Both the position numbers and the translations under genes were made by a program. A stretch of DNA of 64,000 nt from Streptomyces sp. NBC_00236. GTDB lineage: Bacteria; Actinomycetota; Actinomycetes; Streptomycetales; Streptomycetaceae. Below the pieces are notes generated by a model. The model was not told where the DNA came from. It did not search any database and worked only from the letters and a program-made list of their open reading frames with translations. The DNA is taken from assembly GCF_036195045.1 (NCBI RefSeq), contig NZ_CP108100.1:1178001-1242000 (forward strand). The letters are read 5' to 3'. Position 1 is the first letter of the stretch. Each line of letters opens with the position of its first letter. Positions 19,164-27,513 of the stretch are shown here, in pieces.

Positions 19164-20834
19164 GTGGCCAGCAACGGATTCGATTTCTCTCCCGGAGCGC
19201 AGATTCCGCTCCAGGGGGCGGCAGGAGCGGCGGTGGCGACCAACGCCCTCGCCTCTGCCGCGTACCGGGACAGCCCGGTGGAGGACATCCTCAAAGCCAA
19301 CAGCGAATGGCACAAGTCGGAAGTCAAGGCAGGGCGTTCCAAGCTCTTCAAGTCCGACTACTTCAAACCCAACCTCGGCGAGGCCTTCTCCCGCGCCGTC
19401 CAGGAACGCACGCTGGGCGGCGCACGGAAGGCCCTCATCCAGTCCTTCGGCAGCGACCCCCAGACCGTCGTCGAGCACTGCCTCTCCGCGACCCGCCTGC
19501 GCAAGGCCCGCGACACCAAACTCACCGCGGTCACCGCCCTGTTCGGCTTCGTCTTCCTGCCCGGAATGCTGCTGTGGGTCATCGCGTTCCGCCTGCGCGA
19601 CGGCCTCGCCAACACCAAGGACAAGGGCCTGGCCGCCCTCGGCAACGCGCTGCTGCCCATCGTCGGCATCGGAGCCCTGGTCCTCCTGGTCGCCATGCCT
19701 CTCAACGGGCTCCTGGCGCTGTACCTCCGCGCGATGATCGTGGCGCCCGTCATCGGCTGGCTGATCGCCAAACGGATCGCCGAGAAGTCCGCCCAGGACA
19801 TGCGTGCCCGCTGGGAAGGGCTCCTCTCCGGCGGCGGGGTCATCGCGAAGATCCCCGAAGCCGTGCCGAAGAACCCCAACGAGACCGCCCGCGAGGCGCT
19901 CCGCCAGGGCCTGGAGAAGCTCTCCGCCGAACAGCAGTCCAACTCCGTCTTCTACGCCGGCCCCAAGGGCATCCTCGGCATGGGCACCCGCTGGGGAAGC
20001 TGGCAGCTCGCCGAGGACCTCGTCGCCAAGGAACCCGCCAAGGAGTTCCACCAGTTCCGCAGCTGGGACCTGATACGCGTCATCCACGACCAGCTCAAGA
20101 TGCTGGAGCGCGGCCCGCTGAACACCGGCGGATTCCCCACGCCGTCCGTCACCCACTGGATCGTGTCGCCCGTCGGGGAGAACACCGACGAGGTGTCCCG
20201 CCCCGAGGGCGAGGACGTCGCCACCTTCCAGGTCAAGCCGCACGAGATACAGCGGATCTGCAACCACCAGCAGTTCGGCGGCGGCGACCGTCACTACCTG
20301 GGCGTCCAGTTCACCCTCTGGGACGGCCAGCTGGTCATCACCATGATGATCACCGTCACCGTGCTCTTCGAGACCCTGCGCATCGAGGTGACCGGGCACG
20401 CCCTCGGCCCCGTCCACTCCCTGTTCACCAGCAAGCCCGCCGCCAAGAAGAAGACGGTCAACAAGACCGTCAAGTTCTGGGAGACCCGCGACATCGCGCT
20501 GGCCCTGGTGGAGTCGAAGGAGGTCGTCCGCCTCGCCCTGCGCGCCCCCTTCACCTGGTACCCGCCGCTCCTCGACTACCTCGGCGGCAAGATCGCCCTG
20601 CCGGAACCCTTCGGGCTGCGGCACGCCTGGGCCGAGAAGCCGTGGCGTCACCGCTTCATGGCCGACGACGCGATGCGGGCCGCCACACCCGTCCTGCGCG
20701 TCGTGCACAGTGCGGCCATGAAGGTCCTGGAGGAGAACGGCGTCGACACGGACCGCTTCGACAACCGCTCGTCGATACTGAGCGGACTCGTCCAGGACCC
20801 CACCCCGCGCAAGGCCGACCTCTACGACGCCTAG
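19164..20834 (+). CDS. Conserved membrane protein of unknown function
   Basis: 556 residues from GTG 19164 (MASNGFDFSPGAQIPLQG); a GTG four codons upstream at 19152 is an alternative. Two or three hydrophobic segments cluster in the middle of the N-terminal half (TAVTALFGFVFLPGMLLWVI, ALLPIVGIGALVLLVAM, MIVAPVIGWLIA). Long soluble regions lie on both sides, with Tyr/Trp-rich stretches such as FTLWDGQLVITMMITVTVLF. I recognise no domain. It follows the EF-G-like gene by 183 bases and ends at a strong convergent terminator. It is clearly coding by codon bias. Confidence 0.88.
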   Translation: MASNGFDFSPGAQIPLQGAAGAAVATNALASAAYRDSPVEDILKANSEWHKSEVKAGRSKLFKSDYFKPNLGEAFSRAVQERTLGGARKALIQSFGSDPQTVVEHCLSATRLRKARDTKLTAVTALFGFVFLPGMLLWVIAFRLRDGLANTKDKGLAALGNALLPIVGIGALVLLVAMPLNGLLALYLRAMIVAPVIGWLIAKRIAEKSAQDMRARWEGLLSGGGVIAKIPEAVPKNPNETAREALRQGLEKLSAEQQSNSVFYAGPKGILGMGTRWGSWQLAEDLVAKEPAKEFHQFRSWDLIRVIHDQLKMLERGPLNTGGFPTPSVTHWIVSPVGENTDEVSRPEGEDVATFQVKPHEIQRICNHQQFGGGDRHYLGVQFTLWDGQLVITMMITVTVLFETLRIEVTGHALGPVHSLFTSKPAAKKKTVNKTVKFWETRDIALALVESKEVVRLALRAPFTWYPPLLDYLGGKIALPEPFGLRHAWAEKPWRHRFMADDAMRAATPVLRVVHSAAMKVLEENGVDTDRFDNRSSILSGLVQDPTPRKADLYDA

Positions 20835-20841
20835 ACAGTGC

Positions 20842-20877
20842 GTGTGGGGCGCCCCGGAAGTCCGGGGCGCCCCACAC
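20842..20877. terminator. Bidirectional terminator between 19164-20834 gene and HIT gene
   Basis: Nearly perfect palindrome: 17-bp stem (20842-20858 with 20861-20877) and a 2-base spacer, between convergent stop codons. Confidence 0.85.
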
Positions 20878-20899
20878 GGTGCAGAGGAAAGAGCCGGAA

Positions 20900-21451
20900 T
20901 CAGACGCCGCGCGGCCAGGCGTCGGCCAGCATCGCGCGCGTGTCCGCCAGCAGCTGCGGCAGCACCTTGGTGTGCCCCACCACCGGCATGAAGTTGGTGT
21001 CACCGCCCCATCGCGGCACCAGATGCTGGTGCAGATGCGCGGCAATACCCGCACCGGCCACAGCGCCCTGGTTCATCCCGATGTTGAAACCGTGCGCCCC
21101 CGACGCCGCACGCAGCGCCGTCATCGCACGCTTGGTGAAATCGGCGAGCTCCAGCGTCTCGGGACCGTCCAGCTCGGTGTAGTCCGCGACATGGCGGTAC
21201 GGCACCACCATCAGATGCCCGCCGTTGTACGGATACAGGTTGAGCACCGCGTAGACCTTCTCGCCGCGCGCGACGACGAGCCCGTCCTCGTCCGACTTCG
21301 AGGGGATCTCGCAGAACGGACAGCCGTCGCCGGCCTCCGGGCCGGTCGGCTTGTTCTCGCCCTGGATGTACGCCATCCGGTGGGGCGTCCACAGGCGCTG
21401 GAACGCATCGGGCGTCCCCACTCCGATCTGCTGCTCCGGCTCACTCGTCAT
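20900..21451 (-). CDS. HIT family hydrolase/Ap4A phosphorylase-like protein
   Basis: 183 residues. The histidine triad is HLHQHL at 139-144, and a CPFC pair at 44-47 begins the core. The family acts on nucleotide phosphodiesters such as diadenosine tetraphosphate; the mycobacterial neighbour of pgsA and thrS is reported to be an Ap4A phosphorylase, so that is the best guess. The start MTSEPEQQ is preferred; a start four codons upstream is possible because neither has a strong ribosome site. In Mycobacterium this gene sits directly between pgsA and thrS; here three genes separate it from pgsA. Confidence 0.9.
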   Translation of the reverse strand: MTSEPEQQIGVGTPDAFQRLWTPHRMAYIQGENKPTGPEAGDGCPFCEIPSKSDEDGLVVARGEKVYAVLNLYPYNGGHLMVVPYRHVADYTELDGPETLELADFTKRAMTALRAASGAHGFNIGMNQGAVAGAGIAAHLHQHLVPRWGGDTNFMPVVGHTKVLPQLLADTRAMLADAWPRGV

Positions 21452-21529
21452 GCCGATCAGCATATTGCGTACCCCGCGCGAAGCGTGTCGCCGGGGCCGA
21501 TCCCGTCCGCTCGGCGCGATGCTGGCCCG

Positions 21530-22207
21530 ATGCGCGACCGCACCCCGGCCCGGCCCTCACCCGCTCTCGCCCTCTGGGAGCAGCGCACCGAGGTACCGCT
21601 CTTCGCCGCCTCCCTGCTCTTCCTCCTCGGCTACGCGGTGCGCGTCCTCGCCCCGGACGACGCCGAGCCGTGGCACGACCTCGCCCTCGCCCTGGTCGCC
21701 GCCACCTGGCTGCTCTTCGTCGTCGACTACGCCGTACGGATCCGCCTCAGCGGCCTGGGCCGCCGGTTCGTCCGGGTCCGCTGGCTCGACACGCTCGTGC
21801 TCCTGCTGCCGCTGCTGCGTCCGCTGCGCCTGGTCAAGGTCTACACGGCCATCCAGAAGCGGCACGACGAACCGCGTCTCAGCCTGTACGCACGGGTGAT
21901 GTCGTACGCCGGCCTGACGGCCCTGCTGCTCGGCTTCTCGGCGGCTCTCGCGGTCTACCACCAGGAACACGATGCGCCGGCCGCCTCGATCCGGACCTTC
22001 GGCGACGCGGCCTGGTGGGCGTGCGCGACGCTCACGACGGTGGGGTACGGGGATGTCGTGCCGGTGACTCCGTGGGGCCGGGTGGTCGCGGCGGGGCTGA
22101 TGGCCTGCGGGCTGGCGCTGCTGGGGGCGGTGACTGGTTCGTTCTCGTCGTGGCTGATCCAGGTGTTCCGGCGGGAGGACGAGAAGGGGCCCCCGGCGAG
22201 CGGGTAG
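21530..22207 (+). CDS. Voltage-gated-like potassium channel
   Basis: 225 residues with about six membrane segments. The selectivity filter is TLTTVGYGDVVP near residue 170, preceded by a pore helix (FGDAAWWACA) and followed by an S6-like helix (GLMACGLALLGAVTG). An Arg-containing S4-like stretch reads LLRPLRLVKVY. The N-terminus is short and no RCK domain follows, so gating is probably by the membrane domain alone. The 3' end, including the TAG stop, lies inside the terminator hairpin shared with thrS. Confidence 0.9.
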   Translation: MRDRTPARPSPALALWEQRTEVPLFAASLLFLLGYAVRVLAPDDAEPWHDLALALVAATWLLFVVDYAVRIRLSGLGRRFVRVRWLDTLVLLLPLLRPLRLVKVYTAIQKRHDEPRLSLYARVMSYAGLTALLLGFSAALAVYHQEHDAPAASIRTFGDAAWWACATLTTVGYGDVVPVTPWGRVVAAGLMACGLALLGAVTGSFSSWLIQVFRREDEKGPPASG

Positions 22208-22224
22208 CTCGCCGGGGGCCCCTT
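22184..22224. terminator. Terminator overlapping the channel gene stop codon
   Basis: 18-bp perfect stem (22184-22201 with 22207-22224) and 5-base loop. The left arm encodes the last residues of the channel and the stop falls in the loop. It also serves thrS, which ends at 22236. Confidence 0.85.
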
Positions 22225-22235
22225 CAGGGCACGGA

Positions 22236-24212
22236 TCAGACCTGGACGCGGTCCTCCACGGCCTTGGCGATCTTGGCGATGGCGTCCTCGACCGGGATGC
22301 CGTTCTCCTGCGAACCGTCGCGGTAGCGGAAGGACACGGCGCCGTTGGCCATGTCCTCGTCACCAGCGATGATCATGAAGGGCACCTTGGCCTTCTGCTG
22401 GTTGCGGATCTTCTTCTGCATCCGGTCCGACGAGGCGTCCACGTCCACCCGCAGCCCCTGCTTGCGGGCCTTGGCGGCGAACTCCTGGAGGTACGGGATG
22501 TGCGCGTCGCCGATCGGGATGCCGACCGCCTGGACGGGCGCCAGCCACACCGGGAACGCACCCGCGTAGTGCTCGAGGAGCACGGCGAAGAAGCGCTCGA
22601 TGGAGCCGAACAGGGCACGGTGGATCATGACCGGGCGCTGCTTGGTGCCGTCGGGGCCGGTGTACTCCAGGTCGAAGCGCTCCGGCAGGTTGAAGTCGAG
22701 CTGCACGGTCGACATCTGCCAGGTCCGGCCGATGGCGTCCCGCGCCTGCACCGAGATCTTCGGGCCGTAGAACGCGGCACCGCCCGGGTCCGGGACCAGC
22801 GGCAGGCCCTGCTTCTCGGCGACCAGACGCAGTGTCTCGGTGGCCTCTTCCCATACCTCGTCGCTGCCGACGAACTTCTCCGGGTCCTTGGTGGACAGCT
22901 CCAGGTAGAAGTCGGTCAGGCCGTAGTCGCGGAGCAGGTTCAGGACGAAGGTGAGCGTCCGGTCCAGCTCCTCCGCCATCTGCTCCTTGGTGCAGTAGAT
23001 GTGCGCGTCGTCCTGCGTGAAGCCGCGCGAGCGGGTCAGGCCGTGCACGACGCCCGACTTCTCGTACCGGTACACGGTGCCGAACTCGAAGAGGCGCAGG
23101 GGAAGTTCACGGTAGGAGCGGCCGCGCGCGTCGAAGATCAGGTTGTGCATCGGGCAGTTCATCGGCTTGAGGTAGTAGTCCACCCCGTCGTCGAGCTGCA
23201 TGGGCGGGTACATGCCGTCGGCGTACCAGTCCAGGTGGCCGGACTTCTCGAAGAGCTTGCCCTTGGTGGCGTGCGGCGAGTAGACGAACTCGTAGCCCTC
23301 CTCCTCGTGGCGGCGCCGCGAGTAGTCCTCCATGGCCCGGCGGATGACGCCGCCCTTGGGGTGGAAGACGGCGAGGCCCGGGCCGATCTCGTCGGGGAAG
23401 GAGAAGAGGTCCAGCTCGTTGCCGAGCTTGCGGTGGTCGCGCTTGGCGGCCTCCTCCAGGAACTCCAGGTGCGCCTTGAGCTCGTCCTTGGTCGGCCAGG
23501 CGGTCCCGTAGATGCGCTGGAGCATCGGGTTCTTCTCGCTGCCGCGCCAGTACGCCGCGGCGTTGCGCATCAGCTTGAACGCGGGGATGAACCGGGTGGT
23601 CGGCAGGTGGGGACCCCGGCAGAGGTCCTTCCAGCACAGTTCGCCGGTCTTCGGGTCGAGGTTGTCGTAGATGGTCAGCTCGCCGCCGCCCACCTCGACG
23701 TCCGCGCCGTCGTCCGTGGAGGCGGCGCCCTTGATTCCGATGAGCTCCAGCTTGTACGGCTCGTCGGCGAGCTCCTCGCGGGCCGCCTCGTCCGTCACGA
23801 CCCGGCGGGAGAACTTCTGGCCCCGCTTCTGGATCTCCTGCATCTTCTTCTCGATGGCCTTGAGGTCCTCGGGCGTGAACGGCGTCTCGACGTCGAAGTC
23901 GTAGTAGAAGCCGTCCTTGACCGGCGGGCCGATGCCCAGCTTGGCCTCGGGGTGGAGCTCCTGCACGGCCTGCGCCATCACGTGCGCGGTGGAGTGCCGC
24001 AGGATGTTGAGGCCGTCCTCGGACGAGATCAGTACGGGCTCGACGGTCTCGCCGTCGGAGACCACGTACGCGAGGTCCTTCAGTTCACCGGCGACGCGGG
24101 CGGCGACGACGGTGCGCTCGCCGGGGAAGAGCTCGGCTGCCGTAGTGCCCGTCGTCACCACGCGCTCTTCCCGCTCGGAATCGCGTTGGATGGTCACACG
24201 GACGTCTGACAC
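22236..24212 (-). CDS. thrS: Threonyl-tRNA synthetase
   Basis: Charges tRNA-Thr; class II synthetase. 658 residues from a GTG start ([20 protein letters not shown]), preceded by AGGAGAG; a longer frame with an upstream ATG is not needed. The TGS domain comes first, then the editing domain with [16 protein letters not shown], the catalytic core ([26 protein letters not shown]) and the anticodon-binding domain ([20 protein letters not shown]). No T-box-like leader is evident in the 78 bases upstream. Confidence 0.98.
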   Translation of the reverse strand: MSDVRVTIQRDSEREERVVTTGTTAAELFPGERTVVAARVAGELKDLAYVVSDGETVEPVLISSEDGLNILRHSTAHVMAQAVQELHPEAKLGIGPPVKDGFYYDFDVETPFTPEDLKAIEKKMQEIQKRGQKFSRRVVTDEAAREELADEPYKLELIGIKGAASTDDGADVEVGGGELTIYDNLDPKTGELCWKDLCRGPHLPTTRFIPAFKLMRNAAAYWRGSEKNPMLQRIYGTAWPTKDELKAHLEFLEEAAKRDHRKLGNELDLFSFPDEIGPGLAVFHPKGGVIRRAMEDYSRRRHEEEGYEFVYSPHATKGKLFEKSGHLDWYADGMYPPMQLDDGVDYYLKPMNCPMHNLIFDARGRSYRELPLRLFEFGTVYRYEKSGVVHGLTRSRGFTQDDAHIYCTKEQMAEELDRTLTFVLNLLRDYGLTDFYLELSTKDPEKFVGSDEVWEEATETLRLVAEKQGLPLVPDPGGAAFYGPKISVQARDAIGRTWQMSTVQLDFNLPERFDLEYTGPDGTKQRPVMIHRALFGSIERFFAVLLEHYAGAFPVWLAPVQAVGIPIGDAHIPYLQEFAAKARKQGLRVDVDASSDRMQKKIRNQQKAKVPFMIIAGDEDMANGAVSFRYRDGSQENGIPVEDAIAKIAKAVEDRVQV

Positions 24213-24290
24213 CGGTCTCTCCTGACTGAGGGGGCGCACCCGCATTCCCGTGGCGGACGCTAGGGGAATCGTACCGAGCCGCATGCCCCC

Positions 24291-25652
24291 TTAGCGAAAT
24301 GGGCCGCCTCCGCCCTGCTGGGGCCTCTCGTTCGGATCGTGCCGGACCCCGCGAGCCCGGCATGCTCCGGACGAGGGGCCCTCATCCCCCGTGCACGCCT
24401 CCTCGAAATAGTCGACGTTCTCCTGGAGCGACTTCATCAGCCGGTCCCGTTCCTCCTCGTCGACCTGCACCGGAACCACCTGCGAGGTCCTGGTCAGCCG
24501 CCGGAAGCCGCCCCGGCTCTCCAGCCTGCCCTCGACCCGGACGGGAAGCCCCACCAGGTGGGCCTGGCCCGCGATCCGGTACGCCTCCTCGTCGAGCTCC
24601 AGCCGTACGTGCGACACCTCGGCGCCCGCCAGTACCCGCAGCCGTACGATTCCTGCGCCGCGCGGGCCCGAGCGGCGCAGGCGCACGACCGCGCCGGTGA
24701 TCCGTACGGTCACCGCGGGCTCGTCCCGGAGGTAGCGGGCGCCCGCCCGGCGCAGGGCCGGCAGGTCGCCCGGGGAGAACTCGACCGGTTCGGGACGTGC
24801 CGGACAGCCGTCGGGGGTTCCCGCCGCCGGCGCCCAGTCCAGGGCGATGCCCGCCCCCTCCGAGCCCCGGACGAGCGCGATGACGGCCTCGGTCAGCTCC
24901 CGGCTGACGCCCGCCTCGACCGCGGTGTCGAAGGCCTCCATGCCGCCGGTGGCCCGTTGGTAGTCGACGGCCTCCCGGGCGGCGTGCAGGGCGTGGTAGA
25001 GCCGTACGGCGAGGGGGCGGCCCGCCTCCACGGGGACGAACGCCGTGAGGTCGCGGCCGCCGGGTGCGGGGCCGATGAGGATGGAGCCGAGCGTCGCCAG
25101 GGCGCGGCGGCGGTGGCGGGCACCGTGGTAGCCGGCCCGGCCGCGGACGGCGAGTGCGCCGGCCAGCAGGATCTGGCGGGCGGCGCCGTGCAGCTGCTCC
25201 GCCCCGGTCCAGCCGGCCGCTCCCGCGGTTCCGGCTGCTCCGGTCAGGGGATCGGGCACTTCGCGCCACCAGCGGATCTCGTCACTGGGGACGGCGAGGG
25301 AGACCAGGACCTCGCGGGCGGAGGGCGCGGCGCTGCGGGCGAGGGCGGTCAGGACCTCCGCCAGCAGGTCCTCGCTGTCGGGGAACGCGGTGGTGTCGGG
25401 CACGAGCAGGCTGGTGGAGCGGCCGGGCGGCCCGGGCGGGGTCCAGCGGCTGTACCGGCCGGGCGCGCCGCCGCGCCGCTGCCAGCCGTGGCGGGCGAGC
25501 AGGACGGCGAGGACCGCGGGGTCGACCCGTGCGGGGTCGGGGAGGCCGCCGGGCGGTGAGGCGGTGGGCCAGGGACCCGGCTGTTCGGCGGGGTGGGGTC
25601 GGACGGCTGACGGGAACACTTCGTGGACGGGCTCGTCCATCGGCCGGTGCAT
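24291..25652 (-). CDS. Conserved protein of unknown function with C-terminal OB-like domain
   Basis: 453 residues beginning MHRPMDEPVHEVFPS. The ATG overlaps the stop of the upstream DUF4365 gene (TGATG), so the pair is translationally coupled. The N-terminal half is Pro/Gly-rich; the middle is helical and Ala/Arg-rich. Residues of about 325-415 alternate as in an OB fold (VTVRITGAVVRLRRSG, HVRLELDEEAYRIAG, LPVRVEGRLESRGGFRR). The C-terminal tail after DYFEEACTGDEG is encoded by a palindromic repeat element, so it may be a recent addition. I do not recognise the family. Confidence 0.85.
   Translation of the reverse strand: MHRPMDEPVHEVFPSAVRPHPAEQPGPWPTASPPGGLPDPARVDPAVLAVLLARHGWQRRGGAPGRYSRWTPPGPPGRSTSLLVPDTTAFPDSEDLLAEVLTALARSAAPSAREVLVSLAVPSDEIRWWREVPDPLTGAAGTAGAAGWTGAEQLHGAARQILLAGALAVRGRAGYHGARHRRRALATLGSILIGPAPGGRDLTAFVPVEAGRPLAVRLYHALHAAREAVDYQRATGGMEAFDTAVEAGVSRELTEAVIALVRGSEGAGIALDWAPAAGTPDGCPARPEPVEFSPGDLPALRRAGARYLRDEPAVTVRITGAVVRLRRSGPRGAGIVRLRVLAGAEVSHVRLELDEEAYRIAGQAHLVGLPVRVEGRLESRGGFRRLTRTSQVVPVQVDEEERDRLMKSLQENVDYFEEACTGDEGPSSGACRARGVRHDPNERPQQGGGGPFR
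24321..24381. repeat. Palindromic dispersed repeat, copy B
   Basis: 25-bp arms 24321-24345 and 24357-24381 with four mismatches and an 11-base loop. The left arm begins GGGCCTCTCGTTCGGATC. It lies inside the 3' end of the 24291-25652 gene, about 30 bases before its stop, and probably also acts as the gene's terminator. Confidence 0.8.
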
Positions 25653-26218
25653 CAGGGTCTCCCTCCCGCCCCGACACGGGTCATGATCTCGCAGAGCGCC
25701 CGGTCGTCGAAGATGCGCGAGGTCGGGATCCGCACGGTCGTCCGGTGCCGGCCGGTCACGGCGTGACCGGCCAGGTTGGTCCAGTAGCAGCAGTGCCGCA
25801 GGTCGAGGCGGTCGTGTCCGGCGCGCAGCCAGTCGTCCTGGCTGCGGGGCACGAGCATCACGACGAGGATCTTGTGCACGGACACGGGGGTCCGGGCGAG
25901 CTTGACGAGGTGGGCGTTGTCGAGCGTGAAGGCGAAGGTCGGGCCGGGTGGCCGGGGCGGTATCTGGTAGGTGCACTTGAGCTGGACCTTGATGGTCACC
26001 TCGTCGTCGACGAGGTGACCGGGGGCTCCGTGGCTGACGTGCCAGTCGATGCCGTTGTCGGGGAAGGGCTGCGACAGGGAGCACCCCGCCGCGGCCGCGA
26101 CCGCGTGCAGGTAGCCCACCTGAAGGGTCTCCATGCAGGCGGTGGTGGCGAGTGCGCCGCGCAGCGGTGCGGTCCGCTGGGGCAGCAGCCCACTCGGTTC
26201 GGGCTGCGCGAGCGCCAT
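25652..26218 (-). CDS. DUF4365 domain protein, PD-(D/E)xK nuclease-like
   Basis: 188 residues beginning MALAQPEPSGLLPQRTAPLR; an ATG 19 codons upstream (26275) is possible. The stretch DNGIDWHVSH followed by DEVTIKVQLKCTY fits the DUF4365 pattern, in which an Asp and a (E/Q)xK pair occupy the positions of a PD-(D/E)xK nuclease active site (here D and Q-L-K). Whether it cuts nucleic acid is unknown. Coupled to the downstream gene by a TGATG overlap, and divergent from an exonuclease gene. Confidence 0.82.
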   Translation of the reverse strand: MALAQPEPSGLLPQRTAPLRGALATTACMETLQVGYLHAVAAAAGCSLSQPFPDNGIDWHVSHGAPGHLVDDEVTIKVQLKCTYQIPPRPPGPTFAFTLDNAHLVKLARTPVSVHKILVVMLVPRSQDDWLRAGHDRLDLRHCCYWTNLAGHAVTGRHRTTVRIPTSRIFDDRALCEIMTRVGAGGRP

Positions 26219-26408
26219 GGCTCCGTATGCCTTCCGGGCTGTGCCGATGGGTGTGGGAGACGCGGCGGTTTCCAACTTCCGGCCCCGTCACCTGTGTTGT
26301 CACCGCACAGGACCGCCCTCAAACGGCGTATCAGGCAAAGGGTGCGGGTATCACCGAACCGGGCAGAGAAATCACACCATCTGCCGCTCGGGCGCGAGGA
26401 GTTCGGGG

Positions 26409-27134
26409 ATGACTCATTGGTACGAGGGGCCGCTGGCCGCTTTCGACACCGAGACGACGGGAGTGGACGTCGAGCAGGACCGGATCGTTTCGGCCGCGCT
26501 CGTCGTCCAGGACAGTTCCGGCGGGCGGACGCGCGTCACCCGCTGGCTGGTGAATCCGGGGATTCCGGTGCCCGTGGGGGCGACGGAGATCCACGGCCTG
26601 ACCGACGACCATCTCCAGCGCAACGGGCGGTGGCCCGCGCCGGTGGTGGAGGAGATCGCCAGGGCGCTGGCCGAGCAGAGCGCGGCGGGCCGGCCGCTGG
26701 TCGTGATGAACGCGCCGTTCGATCTGACACTGCTGGACCGTGAGCTGAGGCGGCACCGGGCGTCGTCGCTCGGCGGCTATCTGGAGAACGCCTCGCTGTG
26801 CGTGCTGGATCCGCGGGTGCTGGACAAGCATCTGGACCGCTACCGCAAGGGCCGTCGTACGCTCACGGATCTCTGCGAGCTGTACGGGGTGGTGCTGGAC
26901 GGGGCCCATGATGCGGCGGCGGACGCGGCGGCGTCGCTGGAGCTGGTCCGGGCGGTGGGGCGGCGGTTCGCCACCCGTCTGGAGCGGCTGACCCCGGCGG
27001 AGCTGCACACGCTCCAGGCGGTGTGGCACGCGGCCCAGGCACGGGGCCTGCAGGCATGGTTCGCCAGGAGCGGGACGCCGGAGACGGTGGATCCGGCCTG
27101 GCCGCTGCGTCCGGAGTTCCGGGCCGCGGCGTGA
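26409..27134 (+). CDS. DEDDh 3'-5' exonuclease (DnaQ-like)
   Basis: 241 residues, ATG preceded by GAGGAG. Catalytic motifs: FDTETTGVD (Exo I), MNAPFDLTLLDREL (Exo II) and AHDAAADAAASLEL (Exo III with His and Asp). Similar to the proofreading subunit of DNA polymerase III, but stand-alone and with a short C-terminal extension of about 50 residues. Likely removes 3' nucleotides from DNA or RNA; the substrate is not evident. It ends 44 bases before a hairpin shared with tRNA-Val. Confidence 0.93.
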   Translation: MTHWYEGPLAAFDTETTGVDVEQDRIVSAALVVQDSSGGRTRVTRWLVNPGIPVPVGATEIHGLTDDHLQRNGRWPAPVVEEIARALAEQSAAGRPLVVMNAPFDLTLLDRELRRHRASSLGGYLENASLCVLDPRVLDKHLDRYRKGRRTLTDLCELYGVVLDGAHDAAADAAASLELVRAVGRRFATRLERLTPAELHTLQAVWHAAQARGLQAWFARSGTPETVDPAWPLRPEFRAAA

Positions 27135-27177
27135 GCGGTGCGGGTCCCAACTCCCGGCTCCCGGCCCCCGGACATGC

Positions 27178-27216
27178 AGAGGCCGGTCCGTCGGTGTTGC
27201 TGACGGACCGGCCTCT
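27178..27216. terminator. Bidirectional terminator between exonuclease gene and tRNA-Val
   Basis: 15-bp perfect stem (27178-27192 with 27202-27216) and a 9-base loop, 7 bases from the tRNA 3' end and 43 bases past the exonuclease stop. Confidence 0.85.
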
Positions 27217-27223
27217 CCCGGGG

Positions 27224-27295
27224 TGGGCGATACTGGGTTCGAACCAGTGACCTCTTCGGTGTGAACGAAGCGCTCTCCCACTGAGCTAATCGCCC
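27224..27295 (-). tRNA. tRNA-Val(CAC)
   Basis: 72 nt cloverleaf. The acceptor arm is GGGCGAT with ATCGCCC, the D arm GCTCAGTGGGAGAGC, the anticodon loop TTCACAC (anticodon CAC, reads GUG) and the T loop TTCGAAC. CCA is not encoded. The same sequence recurs at 36851-36922. Confidence 0.97.
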
Positions 27296-27308
27296 GGGAA
27301 CGGGTTGA

Positions 27309-27338
27309 ACCATACAGGGCTCGGCGGGTGTGGTTCAA
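27309..27338 (-). promoter_or_regulatory. Promoter of tRNA-Val(CAC)
   Basis: Read on the minus strand: -35 TTGAAC (27338-27333), an 18-base spacer and -10 TATGGT (27314-27309). A start near 27302 would give a 5' leader of about 7 nt. Vegetative sigma type by pattern. Confidence 0.55.
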
Positions 27339-27513
27339 ACCGCTTCCGGCCGAGCCGCCGGACCGTGCCGGCGTCCGAGCGGGGCGACCGCTGCCCATAT
27401 GCTGACAAATGGGCAGTGGTTCCGCTCCATGCTTCCGGGACCCGCGTACTCAGCCGGGGATCTGAGTACCTGTGCGCATGCCCGGTCGCGTGGCCCGCAC
27501 CACACTCGCGTCC

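Noticed and set aside
16665..20708. A 1347-residue minus-strand ORF opposite the EF-G-like and unknown membrane genes
   Set aside because: It is antisense to two genes with clear domains or coding bias; long shadow frames are common in very GC-rich DNA.
24299..26303. A single 670-residue protein covering both the OB-like and DUF4365 genes
   Set aside because: The N-terminal part is an Arg-rich off-frame reading of the DUF4365 gene; the TGATG overlap marks two proteins.
27224..27295. Short ORFs across the tRNA genes (also at 36851 and 46156-46599)
   Set aside because: They translate tRNA sequence and share a fixed peptide only because the tRNAs are alike.
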